From the NCBI GenBank assembly GCA_025363575.1, contig JANYDM010000098.1:1-64000 (forward strand): DNA of 64,000 bases, read 5' to 3'. The notes below the pieces were generated by a model. The model worked only from the letters and a program-made list of their open reading frames with translations, had not been told where the DNA came from and did no database searches. Source of the DNA: Betaproteobacteria bacterium. GTDB lineage: Bacteria > Pseudomonadota > Gammaproteobacteria > Burkholderiales > SG8-41. The number at the start of each line of letters is the position of its first letter. Within the stretch, counting starts at the first letter, position 1. Position numbers and translations under genes: made by a program. This document shows, in pieces, positions 24,992 to 33,117 of the stretch.

Positions 24992-26674
24992 TTGAGCAGT
25001 TCACCCGCATCGTTCTCATCGAGCACCGCCCTGCCCGCGCCCCGCGGATGGTGGCTGATGCTGCTCATCGCGGTTGTCATCTGGTGCGGCAATCTCGAAT
25101 ATCGCAAGCTCGCCCTGTCAGACGAAGGCCGCTACTCCGAAATCCCGCGCTACATGGCGCAAAGCGGCGACTGGCTTACGCCGCGCCTGAACGGCATCAA
25201 ATACTTCGAGAAGCCGCCGCTGCAATACTGGGCCACGGCTGCGGCCTATAGCGCGTTCGGCGAGCACAACTGGACTGCTCGCCTCTGGCCTGCGCTGACG
25301 GGGTTTCTCGGCGTGCTGCTGATGTATTTCGTCGGCATGCGGCTCTTCGGGCCTGCGGCCGGACTGTATACCGCTCTGGTGCTCGCAAGCAGCGTGCTCT
25401 ATTCCGGCATGGCGCACATCCTGACGCTCGACATGGGACTGGCGTTTTTCATGACTGTGTCGTTCGCCGGCATCGTGCTGGGACTGGATCCGCGCGCCGA
25501 TGCGCAGACCAACCGGCGCTGGATGCATGTCGCCGCTGCGGGCTGCGCGCTCGCCGTGCTGAGCAAAGGCCTGATCGGCATCGTGCTGCCGGGCGCTATA
25601 GTTGTGCTCTACATGCTGATCAAGCGCGACTTCCGGCTTTGGCGCAAGCTGCATATCGTCACCGGCGCGCTGGTGTTTTTCGCGATTGCTGCGCCGTGGT
25701 TTGTCGCGGTATCAATTGCGAACCCGGAATTCGCCTGGTTTTTCTTCGTGCATGAGCATCTGCAGCGCTATACATCGACCATTCATCAGCGGTATCAACC
25801 GTGGTACTATTTCATCCCCATTCTCATCGTCGGCCTGCTGCCGTGGCTGCTCACCAGCACAGCCGCCGTTGCGCACGCATGCAAACGAGGCGCCCGGGAC
25901 AAGCTCTTCGACCCCCGCTTCTTCTCTCTGCTGTGGGCGGGATTTATATTCGCGTTCTTTTCCCTTTCCGGCTCCAAGCTGCCTTCATACATCCTGCCCA
26001 TCTTTCCCGCGCTGGCATTGCTGACAGGCGTGCGGCTGGCCGACATTGACGGGCGCGCTCTGGCATGGCAAATCGCGCCAGTCGTTCTGCTTGCGGCGGG
26101 CGGCCTTGCGGCAGTTCCGTATGCCGTCAGGCTCGCATCGGTGGCCATACCCGCGGAACTTTATCTCGCGCAAACGCACTGGCTATATGCCGCCGCCGCC
26201 GTGCTGCTTGCAGGCTCGCTCGCCGCGACAGGGCTCGCCTGGTGCGGACAAATCAAATATGCAGTCATCAGCTGCGCCTTTGCCGGCCTGCTGACGACAC
26301 AGCTGCTGGTCGCAAGCGAAGACGCCTTGTCACCCGCGCATTCGACTTATCACCTTGTGCAAGAGATCCAGCCTTATCTCAAGCCGGGCGTGCCGTTTTA
26401 CAGTGTTAAAACCTACGAGCAAACGCTGCCGTTTTATATCGATCGCACGGTAACGCTGGTCGACTACCAGGACGAATTGGCCTTTGGACTTGAGCAGGAG
26501 CCCCGCCTGTGGGTGCCGACTCTCGCGGAATTCGAGCGCCGGTGGCGCAGCGACGACTATGCGCTGGCCGTCATGAGCCTCGAGGTTTTTGACGAATTGC
26601 AAAAAGCGCAACTGCCGATGCAGTTGATTGCACGCGATACCGAGCGCATATTCGTGCGCACATTGCCGCACTGA
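24992..26674 (+). CDS. arnT: ArnT-like lipid A aminoarabinose transferase (GT39/GT83 glycosyltransferase)
   Basis: A 560-residue integral membrane protein with about a dozen hydrophobic segments. The N-terminal periplasmic loop holds the catalytic acidic residues of the family in LALSDEGRYSEIPRYM (about residues 39-54), followed by FEKPPLQYW (about 70-78). The C-terminus has a soluble periplasmic part. Enzymes of this type move a sugar from undecaprenyl phosphate to lipid A. The start is TTG at 24992. It heads a run of five further genes resembling arnE/F, arnC, the two halves of arnA, and arnD, which supports the ArnT reading over a general mannosyltransferase. Confidence 0.88.
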   Translation: MSSSPASFSSSTALPAPRGWWLMLLIAVVIWCGNLEYRKLALSDEGRYSEIPRYMAQSGDWLTPRLNGIKYFEKPPLQYWATAAAYSAFGEHNWTARLWPALTGFLGVLLMYFVGMRLFGPAAGLYTALVLASSVLYSGMAHILTLDMGLAFFMTVSFAGIVLGLDPRADAQTNRRWMHVAAAGCALAVLSKGLIGIVLPGAIVVLYMLIKRDFRLWRKLHIVTGALVFFAIAAPWFVAVSIANPEFAWFFFVHEHLQRYTSTIHQRYQPWYYFIPILIVGLLPWLLTSTAAVAHACKRGARDKLFDPRFFSLLWAGFIFAFFSLSGSKLPSYILPIFPALALLTGVRLADIDGRALAWQIAPVVLLAAGGLAAVPYAVRLASVAIPAELYLAQTHWLYAAAAVLLAGSLAATGLAWCGQIKYAVISCAFAGLLTTQLLVASEDALSPAHSTYHLVQEIQPYLKPGVPFYSVKTYEQTLPFYIDRTVTLVDYQDELAFGLEQEPRLWVPTLAEFERRWRSDDYALAVMSLEVFDELQKAQLPMQLIARDTERIFVRTLPH

Positions 26675-26687
26675 CGGGGGAGCCACC

Positions 26688-27059
26688 ATGAACGCGATCA
26701 GTTTTTCGTTATTGATGACCGGCGTGTTGCTCAACGCCGGAGCGCAACTGCTGCTCAAGGCCGGCACCAACAGCGTGGGAGCATTCGAATATTCGAGCGC
26801 CAATATCCTGCCCGTGGGATGGAAGCTTGCCACCGAACCGCACATCATCGGCGGCCTCGCCTGCTACGTGGTCAGCGTGGTCGTCTGGATCATGGCGCTG
26901 TCGCGTGTTGAAGTCAGCGTCGCCTATCCACTGCTGTCGGTCGGCTATGTGGTCAATGCGATGGCCGCCTGGTATTTGTTCGGCGAAGCCGTCACTCCGC
27001 TGCGGCTGGCCGGCATAGGCGTCATTATTATCGGCGTCGTCCTCGTGACACGCTCGTAA
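26688..27059 (+). CDS. Small multidrug-resistance-type membrane protein, ArnE/ArnF-like flippase subunit
   Basis: A 123-residue protein with four predicted membrane helices of the EamA/SMR fold, including the conserved SVAYPLLSVGYV segment (about residues 83-94). In E. coli two such proteins, ArnE and ArnF, flip undecaprenyl-phosphate-aminoarabinose across the inner membrane. Only one is present here, so it may act as a homodimer. ATG at 26688 was chosen for the GGGGGAG site upstream; a longer frame overlaps arnT. Confidence 0.82.
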   Translation: MNAISFSLLMTGVLLNAGAQLLLKAGTNSVGAFEYSSANILPVGWKLATEPHIIGGLACYVVSVVVWIMALSRVEVSVAYPLLSVGYVVNAMAAWYLFGEAVTPLRLAGIGVIIIGVVLVTRS

Positions 27060-27128
27060 CATCCGAGCGCAGAGTCGACGCCCGCATCGCGCATCGGTTA
27101 CCATGCACCTGAATTCGAAACAGAAATC

Positions 27129-28079
27129 ATGACCGCACCGCTACTTTCCGTCGTCATTCCCGTTTACAACGAAGAGCAGACACTGCCGCTGCTGTGCGCG
27201 CGCCTTTACCCCGCGCTCGACAAGCTCGGAGTGGGCTACGAAGTGCTGTTCATCAATGACGGCAGCCACGATCGCTCGGCGGCGCTGCTGCGCGAGCAGT
27301 TTCAGCAAAGGCCCGACGTCACGCGCGTGATTTTGTTCGGCGCCAATTTCGGACAGCACATGGCGATCGTCGCCGGTTTCGACCATTGCCGCGGCAGCCG
27401 CGTCGTCACGCTGGACGCCGACCTGCAGAACCCGCCTGAGGAAATCGGCAAGCTTCTGGCTGCGATGGATCGCGGCCACGATTACGTCGGGTCGATCCGC
27501 CAAAACCGCCAGGACTCCGCGTTCCGACGCCACGCGTCGCGCGCCATGAACTGGATGCGCGAACGCCTTACCCAAATACAGATGACCGACCAGGGCTGCA
27601 TGCTGCGCGCCTACGACCGCCATATCGTCGATGCGATCAAGGCGAGCCATGAAATCAATACGTTCATACCTGCGCTCGCCTACACGTACGCGGGTAACCC
27701 GACGGAAATCGAAGTCGCCCACGAAGAGCGCGCCGCCGGCGAATCGAAATACTCGATGTACAGCCTGGTCCGCCTCAACTTCGATCTTGTCACCGGTTTT
27801 TCAATCGCCCCGCTGCAGGTATTTTCACTGCTCGGCATGTTCGTGGCAGTGATGTCCGTGGTCGTTTACATCGGCGTAATCATTCAGCGCTGGATCGCCG
27901 CCGCCAGCATGCGCGATGGCCTGCTCGCGCTGTGGGACCGCGACATCCTGCAATTTTTTCTGACGGGCCTGGTGCTGTTCGGCCTCGGCCTGCTCGGCGA
28001 ATACGTCGGGCGGATCTACCAGCAGGTGCGCAGCCGGCCGCGCTATCTCGTGCAGGCGATACTGGAACGCAAGCAATGA
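27129..28079 (+). CDS. arnC: ArnC-like undecaprenyl-phosphate glycosyltransferase (GT2)
   Basis: ArnC transfers formylated aminoarabinose from UDP to undecaprenyl phosphate on the cytoplasmic face. The 316-residue protein has the GT-A start SVVIPVYNEE (about residues 7-16), the metal-binding DADLQNP (about 97-103), a QDSAFRR..SR segment and two C-terminal membrane helices (about 230-255 and 270-295). Its stop overlaps the next ATG (ATGA). Related DPM1-like transferases cannot be excluded by sequence alone, but the operon context favours ArnC. Confidence 0.88.
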   Translation: MTAPLLSVVIPVYNEEQTLPLLCARLYPALDKLGVGYEVLFINDGSHDRSAALLREQFQQRPDVTRVILFGANFGQHMAIVAGFDHCRGSRVVTLDADLQNPPEEIGKLLAAMDRGHDYVGSIRQNRQDSAFRRHASRAMNWMRERLTQIQMTDQGCMLRAYDRHIVDAIKASHEINTFIPALAYTYAGNPTEIEVAHEERAAGESKYSMYSLVRLNFDLVTGFSIAPLQVFSLLGMFVAVMSVVVYIGVIIQRWIAAASMRDGLLALWDRDILQFFLTGLVLFGLGLLGEYVGRIYQQVRSRPRYLVQAILERKQ

Positions 28080-29011
28080 CCAGGGCGGTGGTCTTTGCCT
28101 ATCACAACGTCGGGGTCAAGTGTCTGCAGGTGCTGCTGAATCACGGCATTGATGTGCCGCTCGTGGTCACGCACGCGGACAACCCGGCCGAGACCATCTG
28201 GTTCGACAGCGTGGCCGACCTTGCAACCAGGCATGGTTTGGCTGCAATCACGCCGGATGACCCCAACCAGGCCGCGACCGTCGAGCGGGTGCGCGCGCTG
28301 CGGCCCGATTTTTTGTTTTCCTTCTATTACCGCAATATGCTCGCGCCGCCGTTGCTCGAATCGCCCGCGCGCGGCGCGCTCAACATGCACGGCTCGCTGC
28401 TGCCGAAATATCGGGGGCGCGTGCCGGTCAACTGGGCGGTGATCAACGGCGAGCAGGAAACTGGCGCCACTCTGCACTACATGACCGTCAAGCCTGACGC
28501 CGGCGACATCGTCGCTCAGCAGTCGGTGGCTATCCTGCCTGACGAAACTGCAGCGGACGTGTTCGGCAAAGTCACCGCCGCTGCTGCAGCAGTGCTCGAC
28601 CGCAGTGTTCCGGGCCTCATTGCAGGCACGGCCCCGCGCATCAAGCAGGACCTCACGCGCGGCAGCTATTTCGGCGGCCGTAAACCTGCGGATGGTCGCA
28701 TCGACTGGCGGCAACCGGCGGCGCGCGTCCACGATCTGGTGCGCGGCGTCGCCCCGCCCTACCCCGGCGCGTTCACGCCCATCAACGGCAGGACTTTGCG
28801 TATACTCCGCACTCGGCTCGAAACGGCAGCACGGCGCACCGCGACTCAGCCACATATTTATGTCAATGGCGACCAGGTTATGGCGGCATGCGCGGACGGC
28901 GGCACTCTGCGCATCCTCGAAGCCGAGCTCGATGGCCGTCCTTTTACAGCCATGGATTTTCTGCCGCATTTTAGCGGCTCCTCCGTCACTCTAGAGACGA
29001 CACAGCAATGA
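28076..29011 (+). CDS. ArnA-type formyltransferase as a stand-alone protein
   Basis: This 311-residue protein corresponds to the N-terminal half of E. coli ArnA, which formylates UDP-aminoarabinose from formyl-tetrahydrofolate. The catalytic motif is visible as LNMHGSLLPKYRGRVPVNWA (about residues 101-120), with the essential Asn and His, plus the later conserved Asp in VKPDAGDIV. In E. coli this domain is fused to the decarboxylase; here the next gene encodes that half and the two overlap by 4 nt (ATGA). Confidence 0.9.
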   Translation: MTRAVVFAYHNVGVKCLQVLLNHGIDVPLVVTHADNPAETIWFDSVADLATRHGLAAITPDDPNQAATVERVRALRPDFLFSFYYRNMLAPPLLESPARGALNMHGSLLPKYRGRVPVNWAVINGEQETGATLHYMTVKPDAGDIVAQQSVAILPDETAADVFGKVTAAAAAVLDRSVPGLIAGTAPRIKQDLTRGSYFGGRKPADGRIDWRQPAARVHDLVRGVAPPYPGAFTPINGRTLRILRTRLETAARRTATQPHIYVNGDQVMAACADGGTLRILEAELDGRPFTAMDFLPHFSGSSVTLETTQQ

Positions 29012-30051
29012 AAAAAGTCCTCATCCTCGGCGTCAACGGCTTCATCGGCCATCACCTGTCCCAGCGCATCATCAAGACCACCGACTGGGAGGTCTACGGG
29101 ATGGACATGCAGAGCGAGCGCGTGGCAGACCTGTTGAAGCACCCGCGCTTCCATTTCTTCGACGGCGACATCCTGATCAACAAGGAATGGATCGAATATC
29201 ACATCCGCAAATGCGATGCCATACTGCCCCTGGTTGCCATTGCGACTCCGGCGACTTACGTCAAGCAGCCATTGCGCGTGTTCGAGCTCGATTTCGAAGC
29301 CAACCTGCCTATCGTGCGCTCGTGCGTCAAATACGGGAAACGCATACTCTTTCCGTCGACCTCCGAGGTCTATGGCATGTGCCGTGACGATGAATTCGAT
29401 CCGGAGCATTCGGAACTGGTCCTCGGGCCCATCGCCAAGCAGCGCTGGATCTATTCGTGCAGCAAGCAGCTGATGGACCGCGTGATCTGGGCGTACGGCT
29501 CGGAAGGCAAACTCGATTTCACGCTGTTCCGTCCGTTCAACTGGATAGGCGCGGGGCTCGACAGCATACACACGCCGAAGGAAGGCAGCTCGCGCGTGAT
29601 CACCCAGTTCCTCGGTCACATCGTGCGCGGCGAAAACATCCAGCTGGTCGACGGCGGCACGCAAAAACGCGCGTTCACCTATATCAGCGACGGCATCGAC
29701 GCGCTGATGAAGATCATCGACAACCCCGGCGGCGTTGCGAGCGGAAAAATCTACAACATCGGCAATCCAAAAAACAATTACTCGGTCAGGGACCTTGCGC
29801 AGATGATGCTCGACCTTGCGTTGAAATACCCCGAGTACCGCAAAAGCGCAAAGAAAGTGCGTCTCATCGAGACGACCGCGGCCGCGTACTACGGCAAGGG
29901 CTATCAGGACGTGCAAAACCGTGTGCCGAAAATCACCAATACCTGCGCCGAGCTCAAGTGGAAGCCGCGCGTCGCGATGGAAGCGGCCCTCAAGCATATC
30001 TTTGACGCGTACCGCACTCAGGTCGGCGAAGCGAAGAGGCTGATGGACTAG
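29008..30051 (+). CDS. ArnA-type UDP-glucuronate oxidative decarboxylase as a stand-alone protein
   Basis: This 347-residue short-chain dehydrogenase corresponds to the C-terminal half of E. coli ArnA, which oxidises and decarboxylates UDP-glucuronate to the UDP-4-keto-pentose. It begins with the NAD-binding motif GVNGFIGHHL (about residues 8-17), and has PSTSEVYGM (about 115) and the YSCSK catalytic Tyr/Lys motif. The later RPFNWIGAGLD segment is typical of ArnA. It is coupled to the formyltransferase gene. A 109-nt space carrying heptad repeats separates it from arnD. Confidence 0.92.
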   Translation: MKKVLILGVNGFIGHHLSQRIIKTTDWEVYGMDMQSERVADLLKHPRFHFFDGDILINKEWIEYHIRKCDAILPLVAIATPATYVKQPLRVFELDFEANLPIVRSCVKYGKRILFPSTSEVYGMCRDDEFDPEHSELVLGPIAKQRWIYSCSKQLMDRVIWAYGSEGKLDFTLFRPFNWIGAGLDSIHTPKEGSSRVITQFLGHIVRGENIQLVDGGTQKRAFTYISDGIDALMKIIDNPGGVASGKIYNIGNPKNNYSVRDLAQMMLDLALKYPEYRKSAKKVRLIETTAAAYYGKGYQDVQNRVPKITNTCAELKWKPRVAMEAALKHIFDAYRTQVGEAKRLMD

Positions 30052-30057
30052 CTTTTC

Positions 30058-30153
30058 GGGTGATGGATGAAGGGTGATGGGTAACGTCATTAGCAATAAC
30101 TCGGGAAATTTGCCTCCGCGGTACTGACTTCGTCCATCGCTCATTGCCCATGC
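30058..30153. repeat. Degenerate heptad repeat with an inverted right arm
   Basis: Between the decarboxylase gene and arnD the sequence reads as heptads GGTGATG GATGAAG GGTGATG GGTAACG (about 30059-30086). A diverged inverted copy (GTCCATCGCTCATTGCCCAT) lies at about 30132-30151, close to the arnD start. The heptad wording differs from the other two loci, but the period and arm layout are the same. Confidence 0.5.
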
Positions 30154-30160
30154 CAGCTTC

Positions 30161-31081
30161 ATGAAACTAGCCCTCAAGATCGACGTCGATACCTACCGCG
30201 GCACCCGCGTGGGCGTGCCGCGTCTCGTCGAGCTGCTCAAGAAGTTCGGCGCGGGCGCGACGTTTCTGTTCAGTCTTGGACCCGACCACACGGGGCGCGC
30301 CATCAAGCGAGTGTTCCGGCCGGGCTTTATGCGCAAAGTGTCACGCACTTCGGTGCGCGAGCACTACGGCATCATGACCCTGCTCTATGGCACCGTGCTT
30401 CCCGGGCCTGATATCGGCCGGCGCTGCGCGGGCATTCTGCGTAGCGTCCGCGATGCCGGCTTTGAGGTCGGCATTCACACGTGGGACCACGTCAAATGGC
30501 AGGACGGCGTGGCGACCGCCGATGCAGTATGGACGGCGCGCGAGATGGAGCGCGCATGCGACCGTTACGCCGATGTTTTCGGCGAGCGCGCGCACGTGCA
30601 CGGCGCAGCAGGCTGGCAGATGAACCGGCATGCCTACCGGCTGACACAACAGATCGGCTTCGATTATTGCTCCGATACCCGCGGCACCCGGCCATTCATC
30701 CCCATTTACAACGCGGAAATCATCGCGTGCCCGCAGTTGCCGACCACCTTGCCGACGCTGGACGAATTGCTCGGCATTGACGGGCTGACGCCCGAGAATG
30801 TGGCTGAGCACGTGCTCTCGCTCAGCAGCAAGCCCGCGCCAGCCGGCCACATCTATACGCTGCACGCGGAACTCGAAGGCATGAAGCTGCTGCCGGTATT
30901 CGAGAAACTGCTCGCGGGGTGGTGCGAAGCGGGCCACGAGCTGGTCTCGCTGAAGCAGTATTACGCATCGCTGGAATTGAAATCGCTGCCGCGGCATATT
31001 GTAACGATGGCGGAAATCGCGGGCCGCTCCGGCAACCTGGCGATACAAGGCAAAGAATTCCTCGCCGGCGAAACCGTTTGA
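30161..31081 (+). CDS. arnD: ArnD-like polysaccharide deacetylase (deformylase)
   Basis: ArnD removes the formyl group from undecaprenyl-phosphate-formamidoarabinose before flipping. The 306-residue protein starts with LALKIDVDTYRGTRVG (about residues 3-18), with the catalytic Asp, and has the metal-binding HTWDHVKWQ motif (about 107-115) and a later HAELEG segment, all in the pattern of the NodB fold. No signal peptide, as expected for the cytoplasmic-face enzyme. It is the last gene of the cluster; arnB, the aminotransferase that should make UDP-aminoarabinose, is not in the window. Confidence 0.9.
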   Translation: MKLALKIDVDTYRGTRVGVPRLVELLKKFGAGATFLFSLGPDHTGRAIKRVFRPGFMRKVSRTSVREHYGIMTLLYGTVLPGPDIGRRCAGILRSVRDAGFEVGIHTWDHVKWQDGVATADAVWTAREMERACDRYADVFGERAHVHGAAGWQMNRHAYRLTQQIGFDYCSDTRGTRPFIPIYNAEIIACPQLPTTLPTLDELLGIDGLTPENVAEHVLSLSSKPAPAGHIYTLHAELEGMKLLPVFEKLLAGWCEAGHELVSLKQYYASLELKSLPRHIVTMAEIAGRSGNLAIQGKEFLAGETV

Positions 31082-31191
31082 ATCGGCTTAGGAAACAGAT
31101 TACCGCCATATGACAAAACGCGGCGCCGGCACACTTGCCTAGCCGCACTATTTACCCGACAATCATCTCAAGTTCACCTTTATAAGCGTCC

Positions 31192-31650
31192 ATGGTCAAG
31201 CAACCGTTTGCCGATTTCGAGCTTTCCGCCACCAGCAACAAGACCTTCAAGTTTTCCGAGCAGCGCGGCCACCCGGTCGTCATCTACTTCTACCCCAAAG
31301 ACAACACGCCCGGCTGCACGACCGAGGGCCAGAATTTCCGCGACCTCTATCCGCAGTTCCAGAAGCTGAAGTGCGCAATCTTCGGCGTGTCACGCGACAG
31401 CCTGAAGTCGCATGAGGGCTTCAAGTCGAAGATGAGCTTTCCGTTCGAGTTGCTGTCCGACGCGGATGAAAAGGCGTGCAAACTCTTCGGCGTGATCAAG
31501 ATGAAAAACATGTATGGCAAGCAGGTGCGCGGCATCGAGCGCAGCACCTTCGTTTTCAATGCGGCCGGCGAGCTCGCACACGAATGGCGCGGCCTCAAGG
31601 TGCCGGGCCACGCGCAGGAGGTCCTTGATTTCGTGAAAACCGTGAAATAA
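31192..31650 (+). CDS. bcp: Thioredoxin-dependent peroxiredoxin of the Bcp/PrxQ type
   Basis: The 152-residue protein reduces peroxides. The peroxidatic cysteine is in DNTPGCTTEGQNFRDLY (about residues 38-54). In most PrxQ proteins a resolving cysteine follows five residues later; here that position is Gln, so this member would use another Cys or act as a one-Cys enzyme. Length and the final WRGLKVPGHAQEVLDF region are normal. It stands alone, 110 nt after arnD. Confidence 0.92.
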   Translation: MVKQPFADFELSATSNKTFKFSEQRGHPVVIYFYPKDNTPGCTTEGQNFRDLYPQFQKLKCAIFGVSRDSLKSHEGFKSKMSFPFELLSDADEKACKLFGVIKMKNMYGKQVRGIERSTFVFNAAGELAHEWRGLKVPGHAQEVLDFVKTVK

Positions 31651-31683
31651 CGGATGCCCGATACACCGCAAACCAGGAGTGCC

Positions 31684-33108
31684 ATGACTCAGCGCAAATC
31701 CGCTTCCGCAGTTACGCGCCTGCCAGCCAGCATCAAGTTTTTCGTGCTGGACACCAACGTGCTCATGCATGACCCCACCAGCCTGTTCCGCTTTGAGGAA
31801 CACGACATCTACATTCCGATGGCGACGCTCGAGGAGCTCGACAGCAACAAGAAAGGCATGTCGGAGGTCGCGCGCAACGCGCGTCAGGCAAGCCGCTTTC
31901 TCGACGAAATCGTCAGCGGCAGCGAGCACGACATTGAAAACGGCATCGATCTGAGCACGCACCATGGCGGCGATGCCTCGGGCCGCCTCTTCCTGCAGAC
32001 GCTAGCCATTACCGGCGACCTGCCGGCGCGACTCGCCAGCGGTAAAGCAGACAACCAGATCATAGGCGTGGTGAAGTTCCTGCAGGAGGCGCACACCAAA
32101 CGCCAGGTCATCCTGGTCAGCAAAGACATCAACATGCGCATCAAGGCGCGCGCGCTGGGTTTCGCGGCCGAAGATTATTTCAACGACAAGGTACTCGAAG
32201 ATACCGACCTTCTTTACACCGGCACGCGCGAGCTGCCGGTGGATTTCTGGGACAAGCACGGCAAAGGAATGGAATCGTGGCAGCAATCAGGCCATACGTT
32301 CTATCGCCTGCACGGGCCGCTGTGCGCGAGCATGATGGTGAATGAATTCGTGTATCAGGAGGCCGAGCGCCCGCTCTACGCGCAAGTCAAGGAAGCCAGC
32401 GGCAAGACCGCCATCCTGCAGACCATCAAGGACTACGCGCATCAGCGGCACAATGTATGGGGCATCATCGCGCGCAACCGCGAGCAGAACTTTGCGCTCA
32501 ACGCGCTGATGAATCCCGACATCGACTTCGTCACCCTGCTCGGCCAGGCCGGCACCGGCAAAACGCTGCTGACCCTGGCCGCGGGGCTCATGCAGACGCT
32601 CGAGCACAAGACCTATTCGGAAATCATCATGACCCGCGTGACGGTGCCGGTCGGTGAAGATATCGGTTTTCTGCCCGGCACCGAGGAAGAAAAAATGAAC
32701 CCGTGGATGGGCGCCCTCGAAGACAATCTCGACGTCCTGAACAAGACCGACGACGAGGCCGGCGAGTGGGGCCGCGCGGCGACGCGAGATCTCATTCGTT
32801 CACGCATCAAGGTCAAATCGTTGAATTTCATGCGCGGACGCACTTTCCTCAGCAAATACCTGATTATCGACGAAGCGCAAAACCTCACGCCGAAGCAGAT
32901 GAAAACGCTGATCACGCGCGCAGGGCCCGGCACCAAGGTCGTGGTGCTCGGCAACATCTCGCAAATCGATACGCCGTACCTGACGGAAGGCAGCTCGGGA
33001 CTGACGTACGTCGTAGACCGCTTTAAAGGCTGGACGCACAGCGGCCACATCACGCTGCAGCGCGGAGAGCGCTCGCGGCTGGCGGATCACGCCGCTGAAG
33101 TGTTATAA
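31684..33108 (+). CDS. PhoH-family ATPase with N-terminal PIN domain (PhoH2 type)
   Basis: The 474-residue protein joins a PIN ribonuclease-like domain (FVLDTNVLMHD near residue 22) to a PhoH ATPase with Walker A GQAGTGKTLLT (about residue 292) and Walker B YLIIDEAQNLTP (about 397). Related PIN-PhoH proteins act as RNA helicases/RNases. ATG at 31684 was chosen because AGGAG stands just upstream; an in-frame ATG at 31654 is weaker. The 3' end is convergent with dnaB, 9 nt apart. Confidence 0.9.
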   Translation: MTQRKSASAVTRLPASIKFFVLDTNVLMHDPTSLFRFEEHDIYIPMATLEELDSNKKGMSEVARNARQASRFLDEIVSGSEHDIENGIDLSTHHGGDASGRLFLQTLAITGDLPARLASGKADNQIIGVVKFLQEAHTKRQVILVSKDINMRIKARALGFAAEDYFNDKVLEDTDLLYTGTRELPVDFWDKHGKGMESWQQSGHTFYRLHGPLCASMMVNEFVYQEAERPLYAQVKEASGKTAILQTIKDYAHQRHNVWGIIARNREQNFALNALMNPDIDFVTLLGQAGTGKTLLTLAAGLMQTLEHKTYSEIIMTRVTVPVGEDIGFLPGTEEEKMNPWMGALEDNLDVLNKTDDEAGEWGRAATRDLIRSRIKVKSLNFMRGRTFLSKYLIIDEAQNLTPKQMKTLITRAGPGTKVVVLGNISQIDTPYLTEGSSGLTYVVDRFKGWTHSGHITLQRGERSRLADHAAEVL

Positions 33109-33117
33109 CGAAATTTT

